Shown here: positions 55,591 through 64,000 of the stretch, piece by piece | Layout: every line of letters starts with the position of its first letter | How positions within the stretch are numbered: position 1 is the stretch's first letter | The notes under the pieces: model-generated | Database searches by the model: none | What the model was told of the DNA's origin: nothing | The model's input: only the letters and a program-made list of their open reading frames with translations | Assembly (NCBI GenBank): GCA_024663395.1 | Contig: JANFAH010000001.1 | Coordinates: 62,001 to 126,000, forward strand | From: Pisolithus tinctorius | Taxonomy: Eukaryota > Basidiomycota > Agaricomycetes > Boletales > Pisolithaceae | Reading direction: 5' to 3' | Length of the DNA stretch: 64,000 nt | Program-made: the position numbers and the translations under genes

Positions 55591-56058
55591 GCAAGAGGCA
55601 TTAGCAGCCTCCAGCTTGGCACAACACTATCCACACATAGTCGAAGACCTGTGTCATGGCTTCCATGCCAACATACCCCCCCTTCCCCATACATACACTC
55701 CTCCAAACAGCAAGTCCATCACCAAGCATCACCACACTTTTGATGAAATAGTGAGTAAGGAGTTCACCAAGGGCAGGTACCATGGACCATATAATGCTGC
55801 CACAATTGAATGCATCCTTGGGCACTTCCAGTCTTCACCACTTTCCCTTATACCCAAACCAGGCAAACCCAGATGTTACTGCTTAATACAGAATCTTTCA
55901 TTTTCCCTCACCCCTTCCTCCCCAATCCCCTCCATCAATTCATACATTAACTCAGACCTTTACCCTACATCTTACAGTGTATTCCTGATAGTTGCATTGC
56001 TCATAGCCCAGCTACCTGCAGGTGTGCAGGGAGCAACCAGAGATGTAGCTGAAGCATA
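55591..56058 (+). pseudogene. DIRS-like reverse transcriptase, 5' part
   Basis: YRPDVWQEALAASSLAQHYP, LCHGFHANIPPLPHTYTPPN, IVSKEFTKGRYHGPYN, FQSSPLSLIPKPGKPRCYCL, then ATRDVAEAY. This is the finger region of the RT. Coding stops at TA (56,057-56,058), where the palindromic Tc1 element is inserted, and resumes at 57,648 with TIPIHPLQW, so the frame is restored on removal. Confidence 0.9.
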
Positions 56059-56419
56059 CAGTGGCTCAAAAAAGTGTACCAATGTTTGGTGATTTTGGAT
56101 GGATTTGAGATTTATGAGAGAACCAGTAGGAATCAGTTCAAACTCCTGCAGGACCAAAGGTAGCACTAACTGTTGCCTTGACAACAAGGGTTTGTTCATG
56201 TAGTTTGGTTGCCATGGCATTGAGATATAACCATTTTAAAATGACATGTCATTGGGACACTTTTTTGAGCATGATGTTGTCAGTCATTATTTAGTAAATA
56301 ACATAAGGATTTGACAACTTCAGGAGGATTTTTTGCTTCAATCTTGCCTGATTATGTAATGTACATAATCCTGAGCCATAGAAAAGGCTTGGTGCCCACT
56401 CAGATAACCCTACTCCACC

Positions 56420-56830
56420 TTGAAATGCATTTTTGCCTCTGCTGGAGCAAGTGTCCATCTTCTTTCTGAATGTGGCCTTTCTGCTCATCAAATATCCTCT
56501 AAAACTGGTCTGAGAAGCTCTACTGTGGCCAGGGTCATCAAAGAGTTCCAGCTAGATAAGGAAAACCTCAAAATGGGACATTATTACCAGCTTTCTTCTA
56601 CTAGTAGAAGGAGAATAGTCTCTAGTGTGACCTCTGGAAGAACTGAAAATGCCATCCAGGCCACCCATATAATAAGAGTGGCCCTTTCCTCTCATGTCTC
56701 TGCCCAAACTGTTTGCAGTGTGCTCAATTCTGTATCCCTGACAGCTGTAGTCAAGCAGGAGAATTATCCTGCAAAGGCTGCCCTACCATTTTCCACACAT
56801 ATTTCCTTCCATCTGGGCCAATACTATTGA
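56420..56830 (+). pseudogene. Tc1 transposase HTH fragment, left arm
   Basis: Starts MKCIFASAGASVHLLSECGL; HTH region LSAHQISSKTGLRSSTVARV, then SVTSGRTENAIQATHIIRVA and SAQTVCSVLNSVSL. It is cut at the palindrome centre. It could make a DNA-binding fragment that would compete with an active transposase, if expressed. Confidence 0.8.
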
Positions 56831-57284
56831 TCTTGGGTTCAACTGACCAGATGACCCTAGTCTAGTCCTCCCCAGTCCAGTTTTGGTGCTTAAGAGCAAA
56901 GGAAAGTCCCTGTTGCCTGTGCTTGCCAGACAGGAGTGGCTTCTCCTGCTTGACAATAGCCTTCAGGGATGTAGAATTGAGCACACTGCAAACAGTTTGG
57001 GCAGAGACATGAGAGGAAAGGGCCAATCTTATTATATGGGTGGCCTGGATGGCATTTTCAGTTCTTCCAGAGGTCACACTAGAGACTATTCTCCTTCTAC
57101 TAGTAGAAGAAAGCTGGTAATAATGTCCCATTTTGAGGTTTTCCTTATCTAGCTGGAACTCTTTGATGACCCTGGCCACAGTAGAGCTTCTCAGACCAGT
57201 TTTAGAGGATATTTGATGAGCAGAAAGGCCACATTCAGAAAGAAGATGGACACTTGCTCCAGCAGAGGCAAAAATGCATTTCAA
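56775..57284 (-). pseudogene. Tc1 transposase fragment, right arm and spacer
   Basis: Same N-terminus as the left arm, but it reads further into the spacer: KHRQQGLSFALKHQNWTGED, a stop, then VIWSVEPKINSIGPDGRKYV, where relatives have WSDE, so the first catalytic Asp is replaced by Val. It ends where the inverted copy begins. This asymmetry shows the palindrome arose by rearrangement of one parent copy. Confidence 0.8.
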
Positions 57285-57647
57285 GGTGGAGTAGGGTTAT
57301 CTGAGTGGGCACCAAGCCTTTTCTATGGCTCAGGATTATGTACATTACATAATCAGGCAAGATTGAAGCAAAAAATCCTCCTGAAGTTGTCAAATCCTTA
57401 TGTTATTTACTAAATAATGACTGACAACATCATGCTCAAAAAAGTGTCCCAATGACATGTCATTTTAAAATGGTTATATCTCAATGCCATGGCAACCAAA
57501 CTACATGAACAAACCCTTGTTGTCAAGGCAACAGTTAGTGCTACCTTTGGTCCTGCAGGAGTTTGAACTGATTCCTACTGGTTCTCTCATAAATCTCAAA
57601 TCCATCCAAAATCACCAAACATTGGTACACTTTTTTGAGCCACTGTA

Positions 57648-58541
57648 CTATACAATACCCATTCATCCCTTGCAGTGGCATGCATTAGTAGTATGGCTGG
57701 CAGATAATCTATTTGCCATAGATACTTCCCTGTGTTTTGGATTTGCTGCCTCTGGAGGCATTTATGGAAACATTGGCACAGCTGGCATGGACATCATGAG
57801 AGCCAAGGGCTTAGGCCCTATACTGAGATGGGTCAACAACCACTTTTTCATTCACATACCCAGATCCACACTCTGAACCTTCAATGCCAAACAAGCAGAC
57901 ATTGCAACCACCATCACTTCTGGCAGAGGACATATAACCAAAGGGGGTTGATACTGGTTTGCTGGTGCCACACTCCCTGACAGCACGACCAAAGAACATG
58001 ATGAAGACCACATCCACCCCATCAAAGATTTCTCAACCTCTTCCCCCAGAACATTGATTGACCAGAACTATACCTACAACATGGAAGACATTAATCGTGT
58101 ATCTGACTACCTGGGCATCCCATGGGAGCCTTCCAAGGACACCCCCTTCACCTCAAGACCAACTTTCATTGGATTCACATGGGACCTTGACAACCACACA
58201 GTCCAACTAGCTGAATCAAAACAAGTGACATACATAAAAACCATTGACAAATGGTCAGCCAAACACACACACCCCCTAGATGATGTACAGAAATTGCATG
58301 GCAAACTCACTCATGCCTCTTTAATCTATCCTGAAGGGTGTCCCTATCTGGCTAACCTCAAGGCCATGCTTGGCATCTTTGGAAGTGAGCCTTTCAAACC
58401 CAGAACCCCCCCTCATGGCACCCAGGACAACTTAAACTGGTGGTGAGAGAAGCTCACTTCTTCCCCCCTTGCTACCCCCATTCCCATCCCACAGAACATT
58501 GTTGAACTAGATGCATTCTCTGATGCGAGCTCATCAACTCA
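57648..58541 (+). pseudogene. DIRS-like reverse transcriptase 3' part and start of RNase H
   Basis: TIPIHPLQWHALVVWLADNL, FGFAASGGIYGNIGTAGMDI, then RWVNNHFFIHI at 57,829-57,861: the family has WVDDH, so both catalytic Asp codons (57,835-57,840) are changed to AAC. A stop follows PRSTL at 57,873; coding goes on with DHIHPIKDFSTS, DYLGIPWEPSKDTPFTSRPT, FTWDLDNHTVQLAESK and KLHGKLTHASLIYPEGCPYL. RNase H starts VELDAFSDASSST and is split by LTR-X D. Confidence 0.9.
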
Positions 58542-58904
58542 TGTGAGTCAAAGTGTGGAAAGCTGGTGAAAACCAAACAAATCCAACATGAAAGACAAAT
58601 AAAGTGCAAGTGGTGGTGTGCCTCCATGGAACCTAGAGTGCAGAAAAACCTAAGAAGGGGAAATTTTGATGACAGGTGTTCCTAGTGCAAGTCATCAACA
58701 AGTTATGCAGGAGTAGATGAATGGATGATGACTGGAAGGGAGATGCCAAATAGAGTGAAGGTATTCAGCCAAAAGTACTCTGGCATGATGATCTTTAGGA
58801 TGTGCTCCTGGCACAAGTCATTGACAAGTTACACAGGAGTGGTTGGATGACTAAACAGGACTGCTGACTAAGTGGGGATAAAGCTTCAGATAAATGATGG
58901 AAGT

Positions 58905-59610
58905 TGTCATAACTGTGCATTCACTCTAAGTCTTTACTCACTCTGCACCCTCTTCTGCTGGTCATTCACTCACTCCGCACCAACTCCACCTAACTTCTGT
59001 TGGTTACGAACCACCTCCACTCCAACTGCTGTCAGACTTGTGTTGCTCTCCTACCGGACCAGGTGGACCGTCCTCTGAGTGGTCATGTGACTACCTTTGG
59101 ACTTCTCCCTGACAGTGTGCAGTCAGGTACTCCGCAGCGCATGCACTGCATGGTCCAGCGCCTGGACTGTTGCCTTTTTCAGATGTTCTATGTTACCTGT
59201 TCGTATGTCCTCCATCTACCCTTCATTTTATGAGTCTCTGTATGTCAGTTCCGATTCCGGTGACTGTACCTCCGCAGTAGTATAAAAGCATGTATCATAC
59301 TCCACTGTTCCTCAGTACGAATATCAACTTAGTTCCTACTCCCTCTGATTCCGTCTTCTGCCTGTTGGAGTTATCTCCGACTCTCCGTCTGTACTCTCCC
59401 TCTGAAATACGAGGGCTGAGATTGTGCAAGGGGGTAGTGCATGAGCTAAACCTGACGCCCTCACTCTGCTCTGCCTTTGTCTCAGCGGTCTTCATTCCTG
59501 CCAACACTCCACTAGTCAGAGTTCTGTTCTTCTGTGTCGGACTTGCTTCTGAACCCTTCTCTAGACCTTCTATAATGTCAGAGTCAGTAGGAGTAGGCCC
59601 GGACTTGACA
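58905..59610 (+). mobile_element. solo LTR of the chromovirus C family (706 bp)
   Basis: TGTCATAACTGTG...GGACTTGACA, with a perfect duplication GAAGT (58,900-58,904 and 59,611-59,615). It is homologous to the chromovirus C LTRs over its length but much richer in CpG (15 in 58,921-59,400, by eye count), so it is younger than C itself. It keeps TATAAAAG and AGTACGAATAT at the predicted transcript start. Confidence 0.95.
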
Positions 59611-60226
59611 GAAGTAGATAGACCCTTTTGTGGAGCCTCAACTACCGATGATATGAATGAAGACAGATAGACTCTTCTGAATGAGCCTCAACTGGTGATG
59701 ATGAGTTATGCACTGAACTGACTGCTGAGTGACTTCTTGATTGCTTGTGGATTGCTTGGGGTGTAGCTAAGTACATGGGGGTTTATATACTGTGGGGGGA
59801 GCACAGCTTGTGACAAACAAGGTACAAATGCTTGGTAAGTAATGAGTAAGGACTGAGTAATCATGATGAGTAAGCAAGAAATGAAAAGTAAGCAAGCAAA
59901 GAAGATTGGTAAGTATTGGCAATAAATGAGTCAAGGATAGTCAAAATATCACAGAATGAGTCAAACAGAATCAGAAACTGAGTAAGTGCACTGATATCAC
60001 ATTAGGGGGTGGCAATGCAAGTCAGATCTCAGCAGAGACATCTCTAGACCCAAAGATGGCATGACAGATGGACAGTGTTTCCAGATAAGGAAGTATTAAT
60101 TCCAGAACTGAAGGGCATGAGTCAGGTGTCAAAGGGGGCTAGGGTGTTGGGGGGCTGTGGGGCAATGGGGGCATAAGTGATTGCATCTCCCACCCTTTCA
60201 TCCTCTCAGTGAAGTTAATAAAAACT

Positions 60227-60888
60227 TCATGAATGGGGCTCTGATGGAGGAGGAGAAGGGGGGACATCTTCTGCTGGAATCTTGCAGTAATAAGGCAAGA
60301 TGCATGTCATACTTGTCATAGATGCAATCAGGGAGGCTGGAGAACAGTAGATTATGCTGCAGCTGTCACAATGTGGTGAGAATGATGGATGAGATTGGAA
60401 TAAAGATGGTGCAGGGAGCAGGGAGGAACAATCCATATGCTTCATCAAGAGGGGAGACTGAAACAACCACATAAGACCTTTCTAACTGAGTGACAGACCT
60501 GAGGTGACCAAGGCACATCCTTCTGGAAGTCATACTGACAAGGAGAACACACTGACCAAGCTGCATGGGACAAGATGGGGCTGACAATGATGGGATGAAC
60601 CAGGGGGCTTCAGGATGGAAGCTGGTGGGGATGCCTGGCAGATATATGTAGCCACTGTCTCTGGCAAATGAGACAAGTGAGATGATCAATGAAGAGGTGG
60701 CCATGATTGATGGACTTAGTAAAATGAGTGTCTGATGGATGGAGTGCTGTAGAAATGTGTAGGGTGCAAGGATCCTCTCCAAATTTGGAAGGCAGAATCA
60801 TGTGGCTGAGCACTTTAAGCGAGTGTGAGAATGGAGTTGATATCTTTGGAAATGGTGGAGATACAATGAAAACTGGAATGCCATACAC
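60227..60888 (-). pseudogene. conserved ORF in LTR-X copy D
   Basis: Starts MYGIPVFIVSPPFPK (60,888); a frameshift near 60,715 moves to the frame SFARDSGYIYLPGIPTSFHP, LGQCVLLVSMTSRRMCLG and LERSYVVVSVSPLDEAYGLF. TGA at 60,368-60,366 is the same stop codon as in A and B. Confidence 0.5.
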
Positions 60889-61108
60889 AGGTGCTAAAAA
60901 CTTTTAATGCACACTTAACTTGCTTCCTCTTTTCTCTTTAGCACTGACAACTTGTTCTTGTGTGAAGGATGACTGCTCATGTCTGGCAGTCTTCCTATGC
61001 ATGAGGCTTTTAGTCTTCATCTGCATGGCATGGGCATTGCATGCAACTTGTCGACGAGTTAGGCAGAGTCAGCTGTAACCATGCACACAACACCTTTGGT
61101 GTGTGACA

Positions 61109-61440
61109 CTGGAATCAGCATTGTCTTCCAAGGTCACTGGAGAGCATGGGTACTCAGACCTGATTGGAATGCTAATGGCCAGGATATTGGCTGGGCTGAG
61201 GCCATTGGACTCAAACTCCTCATCCTCACAATCCTTTGCTCTGGAGCCACCAACCTTCATCTCCAGGTTCACAGAGACAACCAAGGGATCATGGAAGGAT
61301 GGCGCAGAGGCAGAAGTTGCAATCACCCCACCAATGACTCATTCAAGCACATCTACTTGGCCCTGGGCAATGCAAAATGTGCATTACACACCAAGTAAAT
61401 ACCAAGCAGTAGCAACCCAGCTGACCCTATTGCATGTGGA
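61109..61440 (+). pseudogene. DIRS-like RNase H, 3' part
   Basis: GISIVFQGHWRAWVLRPDWN, GQDIGWAEAIGLKLLILTIL, LQVHRDNQGIMEGWRRGRSC (family YGDNRGVVEGW; the Asp is kept), then ALGNAKCALHTKYIPS. It continues the frame from 58,541. Confidence 0.9.
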
Positions 61441-62763
61441 ATATATCCCCCCCTTCACCTCCTTCTCCCCCCAATACCAATCCCCCCTGACATCCAGCAC
61501 TGCATTGCTGATGCCAATCTCCTCTCCAAGCAACCACCTGTGTGCACATAACTGCAGCATACACCTAGCGATCACTGCCCAACCTGTTTCCCCCACAACC
61601 ACTCATCCCCCCTACCCCATACCCTCAGCCAGACTTGATCACTCATTGCCCAGTGGTACCCACCTCCCAAGCACGCAGATTCATCCCCAATGCCCAGCCA
61701 AAGAATGTCTCATGGCATGGAAACCCCAGAACCACAGAGCCCCTTCCCTCCCATTCTCAGACATGGACACACAGTGCATTTATGATGTCATCGCACATGC
61801 CTGGTCTGATTCCACCAGGGAAACTTATGGCTCAGGCCTCCTAGCATTCCACACCTTCTGTGATGCTAAGGAAATACCAGAGAATCAGTGTGCCCCAGCC
61901 TCATCCAAGCTCATATCAACATCATATCTACCATGGCAGGATTATATGCGAACACCACGATCATCAACTACCTCAATGGGGTACAAGCCTGGCACATCAT
62001 ACATGGTCTACCCTGGTCATTAAACAAGATCAAAACCAACATCCTCCTCAAGGCCACCAAATATCTAGCACCCCCCTCTTCAAAACATCCCCCCCAAGAA
62101 CCTTATACCATAGAAGTCATTGAGCAGATATGCATAGTACTTGATCTCAACAACCCCCTGCAGGCAACTGTCTTTGCATGCCTCACCACCATCTTTTTTG
62201 CCACTGCCCACACTGGTGAATTCACCATTCCCAACCTCAAAGCCTTCAACCCATCCATCCACATCACCCACTAAAATGTTAGTGTCCAACATGATTATCA
62301 AGGTCTGGAAACCACCAACTTCAGGCTGCCACACACCAAAGCATCACTGATAGGTGAAGACATCAACTGGGCTAAGCAAACAAGACCCACAGACCCCCAC
62401 TCTGCACTGGAGAAACATTTCGAAGTGAACGACCCCCCCCTGCAGAGCCACTTGTTTGCCTACTGCATCAAGAGCGGCCATTCCCCTCTAACCAGACATA
62501 CCTTCTTAAAAACACTGGACATAAACCTCAAAAAGGCTGGCCTCTCCCCCCTCAAAGGGCATGGCATATGCATAGGCTCAACCTTGGAATATCTTCTCAG
62601 AAACATGCCTTTTGATGTAGTAAAGGTGAAAGGACATTGGGCCAGCAATGCTTTCCTCATCTACCTATGCTGTCATGCTCAGATCCTTGCCCCTTACATG
62701 CAATGCGAACCTAGCCTACACAATGCCTTCCTACACTACACCCTTCCCCCCATGCATGGATGA
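61441..62763 (+). pseudogene. DIRS-like tyrosine recombinase
   Basis: After a Pro-rich linker (61,440-61,750), the core-binding part has DSTRETYGSGLLAFHTFCDA and, after a frameshift near 61,880, IISTMAGLYANTTIINYLNG. The catalytic part has FFATAHTGEFTIP (62,197-62,230), where relatives have ARTGEF; GHGICIGSTLEYLL (62,558 on), where relatives have HGIRIG; and VKGHWASNAFLIYL, where relatives have GRW. The nucleophile Tyr of IYL is present. All three Arg losses fit CpG change (CGC to CAC or TGC). A stop at 62,272 also breaks the frame. This enzyme would have inserted the circular cDNA by recombination, without target duplication. Confidence 0.9.
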
Positions 62764-63178
62764 ATGGTGAGCCTCTCTCCTCCTAACCTCTGGGTATCAG
62801 CACACACTGCCTGCATCATTGATCCACACTCCTATCAGCTGGGAATCACAGCTCACACCTACCCAGCAAGGTATCACTGCTGTTCAGGGCCAGCAAGCAC
62901 TTCACACTTACCCCCAATCCCCTACCCTCACAATCCTTGCCTCATCCATAGTGCTTCATTCTCACACCACCTTTGTATTTACCTAGACTTAGTAAATACA
63001 AATCTCTTCTGATCTTTCCAGCTGATGGGAGCAACATCCAAAGATATGAAGTGCCAGTGTGGTTGTGACTTAGGTGTGCTTCAGCCATGCTTACATAATC
63101 ACCTTAGAGCATATATAGTGATACATTCCCTTCATTATTCCCTCATAGTTTCACACCTACTGAGGTAGCCTACAGGTT
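62764..63178 (+). other. 3' end of the DIRS-like element, no gene seen
   Basis: Non-coding, Pro/His-type codon scraps and an AT-rich end. I could not find the split or inverted repeats expected at DIRS ends; they may lie here and in 54.56-54.70 kb. Confidence 0.4.
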
Positions 63179-64000
63179 TCAATACTTTTCTTCAGTAAGG
63201 TTATTTCTTGGGTAGAAGGGTTTCTTTTCCTTCTCTCCCAACAGTTCATCCACTTTCCTCCATTTGGAGCCAAACTTCTGTCCTTGTTTATACCATTCAT
63301 CAATTTTAGCAGGAGTGGCATCCATCATTTGGATCCTGTTTGTGATGAATGGTTTTAATCCTTGAGAGAAGCACTTGATCAATGTTATGTCTTCTGTAAT
63401 GGTAGAGTTGGCAGCAGCAGTTCAGAAGTCCATAATGTACTGTTCAACAGAGTCCTTTTTCAAGGTCTGGAGTTTGATGATGACAGCAGTAGTGGAGTCA
63501 GTAGGGGTGAAGGATGCTTTGATGCAGTTTTGAAATCTGCAAACAATGCAAAGCCAGGGGGTGTCTATTCCAAAGATGTTTTCTGGAAATCTGCCACCCA
63601 AGAGCAAGCAACTCCTTTCTTCATATAGGACAGGGCATAGATGACCTGTTCAGTATCAGTGTCATATACTTCATTTACCAATAGGTAAGTCTGGACTGTG
63701 AGTAACCAACTCATGGCAGTTCTTCAATCTCCATCAAATTCAGCTGAAGCACCTATCTTCAGTTCTGTTGCTTTAGCAACAGGGTTGGCTGTAGCCTTCA
63801 ATGATGATCTGGACATTGTGGTTTGTGGTGGGAGTGTGGGTGCAGGGATGGGTACTGGTGGGATGGTAGTCCAAAGCAAAGCAAGGGACTTGGAGAAGAG
63901 ATTTGAGAGGATACTGGAGGTAAAGCCTCTACCTGGATTTTCTGGTTCATTGGAGGAGGTGTCTGTGACAATGCTCTCCTGTTCATCTTCCAAGGAAGAT
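63179..64000 (-). pseudogene. gypsy Gag remnant, probably of chromovirus D
   Basis: From 64,000 down: a Ser/Thr-rich start, ATELKIGASAEFDGD, a stop, RTAMSWLLTVQTYLLVNEVY, TEQVIYALSYMKKGVACSW, then DSVEQYIMDF and SQGLKPFITNRIQ, KIDEWYKQGQKFGSKWRKV. This is the Ty3-type Gag core with EFDGD start. The CCHC knuckle is missing, and coding ends at about 63,179 where the DIRS-like element's flank begins. Orientation and content fit the protease of chromovirus D, which starts at 46,997. Confidence 0.75.

Larger units (their letters stand above)
56059..57645. mobile_element. palindromic Tc1/mariner derivative
   Basis: Begins CAGTGGCTCAAAAAAGTGTA and ends with its inverse, next to TA on both sides (56,057-56,058 and 57,646-57,647). 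Arms 56,059-56,761 and 56,944-57,645 (about 702 bases each) are near-identical inverted copies; the spacer is about 182 bases. Each arm has a terminal region plus the N-terminal third of a Tc1 transposase. No catalytic domain is complete. It behaves as one insertion, since the DIRS RT frame is restored without it. Confidence 0.95.
58542..61108 (-). mobile_element. LTR-X copy D, carrying a nested solo LTR
   Basis: On the minus strand it starts TGTCACACACCAAAGG (61,108) and ends CTTTGACTCACA (58,542). Without the nested LTR it is about 1.86 kb. TATATAAA is at 59,789-59,782. Flanks are CTCA and CTGG, so the 4-bp duplication is imperfect, but removal joins DASSST to GISIVF in the DIRS RNase H. 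Confidence 0.9.

Overview
The window looks like accessory DNA of a filamentous basidiomycete, most likely an Agaricomycete. The evidence is the mix of families: chromodomain Ty3/gypsy elements, a Plavaka transposase, a DIRS-like reverse transcriptase plus tyrosine recombinase, a DUF6532-type protein, and introns of about 47-60 bases. I see no rRNA, tRNA, CRISPR array or convincing housekeeping gene. Almost all of it is a nested pile of transposable elements in different states of decay.

Labels used here: chromovirus A (3.3-8.9 kb, minus), B (about 24.9-43.4 kb, plus, interrupted), C (31,008-42,562, minus, complete with both LTRs and a target duplication), D (43.4-47.0 kb with a probable gag remnant at 63.2-64.0 kb, minus); copia A (1-1,800), B (11.5-13.3 kb) and C (13.3-16.4 kb); LTR-X, a long LTR-like repeat of 1.8-1.9 kb present in four near-complete copies (A 13,618; B 20,541; C 28,938; D 58,542) and one 3' stub (E 53,931).

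Layout. 1-2.6 kb: copia A and an unknown broken ORF. 3.3-8.9 kb: chromovirus A. 9.7-11.3 kb: a copia scrap and the 5' half of a pogo/CENP-B-type transposon. 11.5-16.4 kb: head-to-tail-broken copia B and C, with a solo LTR in B and LTR-X A in C. 16.4-20.5 kb: a nearly intact Tc1 element, then a Plavaka remnant. 20.5-24.7 kb: LTR-X B and a DUF6532-like gene. 24.9-47.0 kb: a stack in which chromovirus B interrupts D, C interrupts B, and a two-gene PIF/Harbinger element interrupts one LTR of C. 47.0-53.9 kb: a fold-back structure with minisatellite arms. 54.2-63.2 kb: a pogo fragment and a DIRS-like element holding a palindromic Tc1 derivative and LTR-X D, which itself contains a solo chromovirus LTR. 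63.2-64.0 kb: gag of a gypsy element, probably D.

The most interesting observation is in chromoviruses B and C. Both carry, downstream of pol and on the opposite strand, a spliced gene for a charged coiled-coil protein with a six-cysteine Zn2Cys6-like cluster. The gene starts just inside the 3' LTR, and its stop lies about 180 bases from the end of pol in both elements. In C the 5' LTR is followed by an 11-base site complementary to the predicted transcript start, the signature of Tf1-type self-priming. CpG is very scarce in the old elements and common in the youngest ones, and many stops are TGA where the family has Arg (CGA), so decay is dominated by C-to-T change at CpG.
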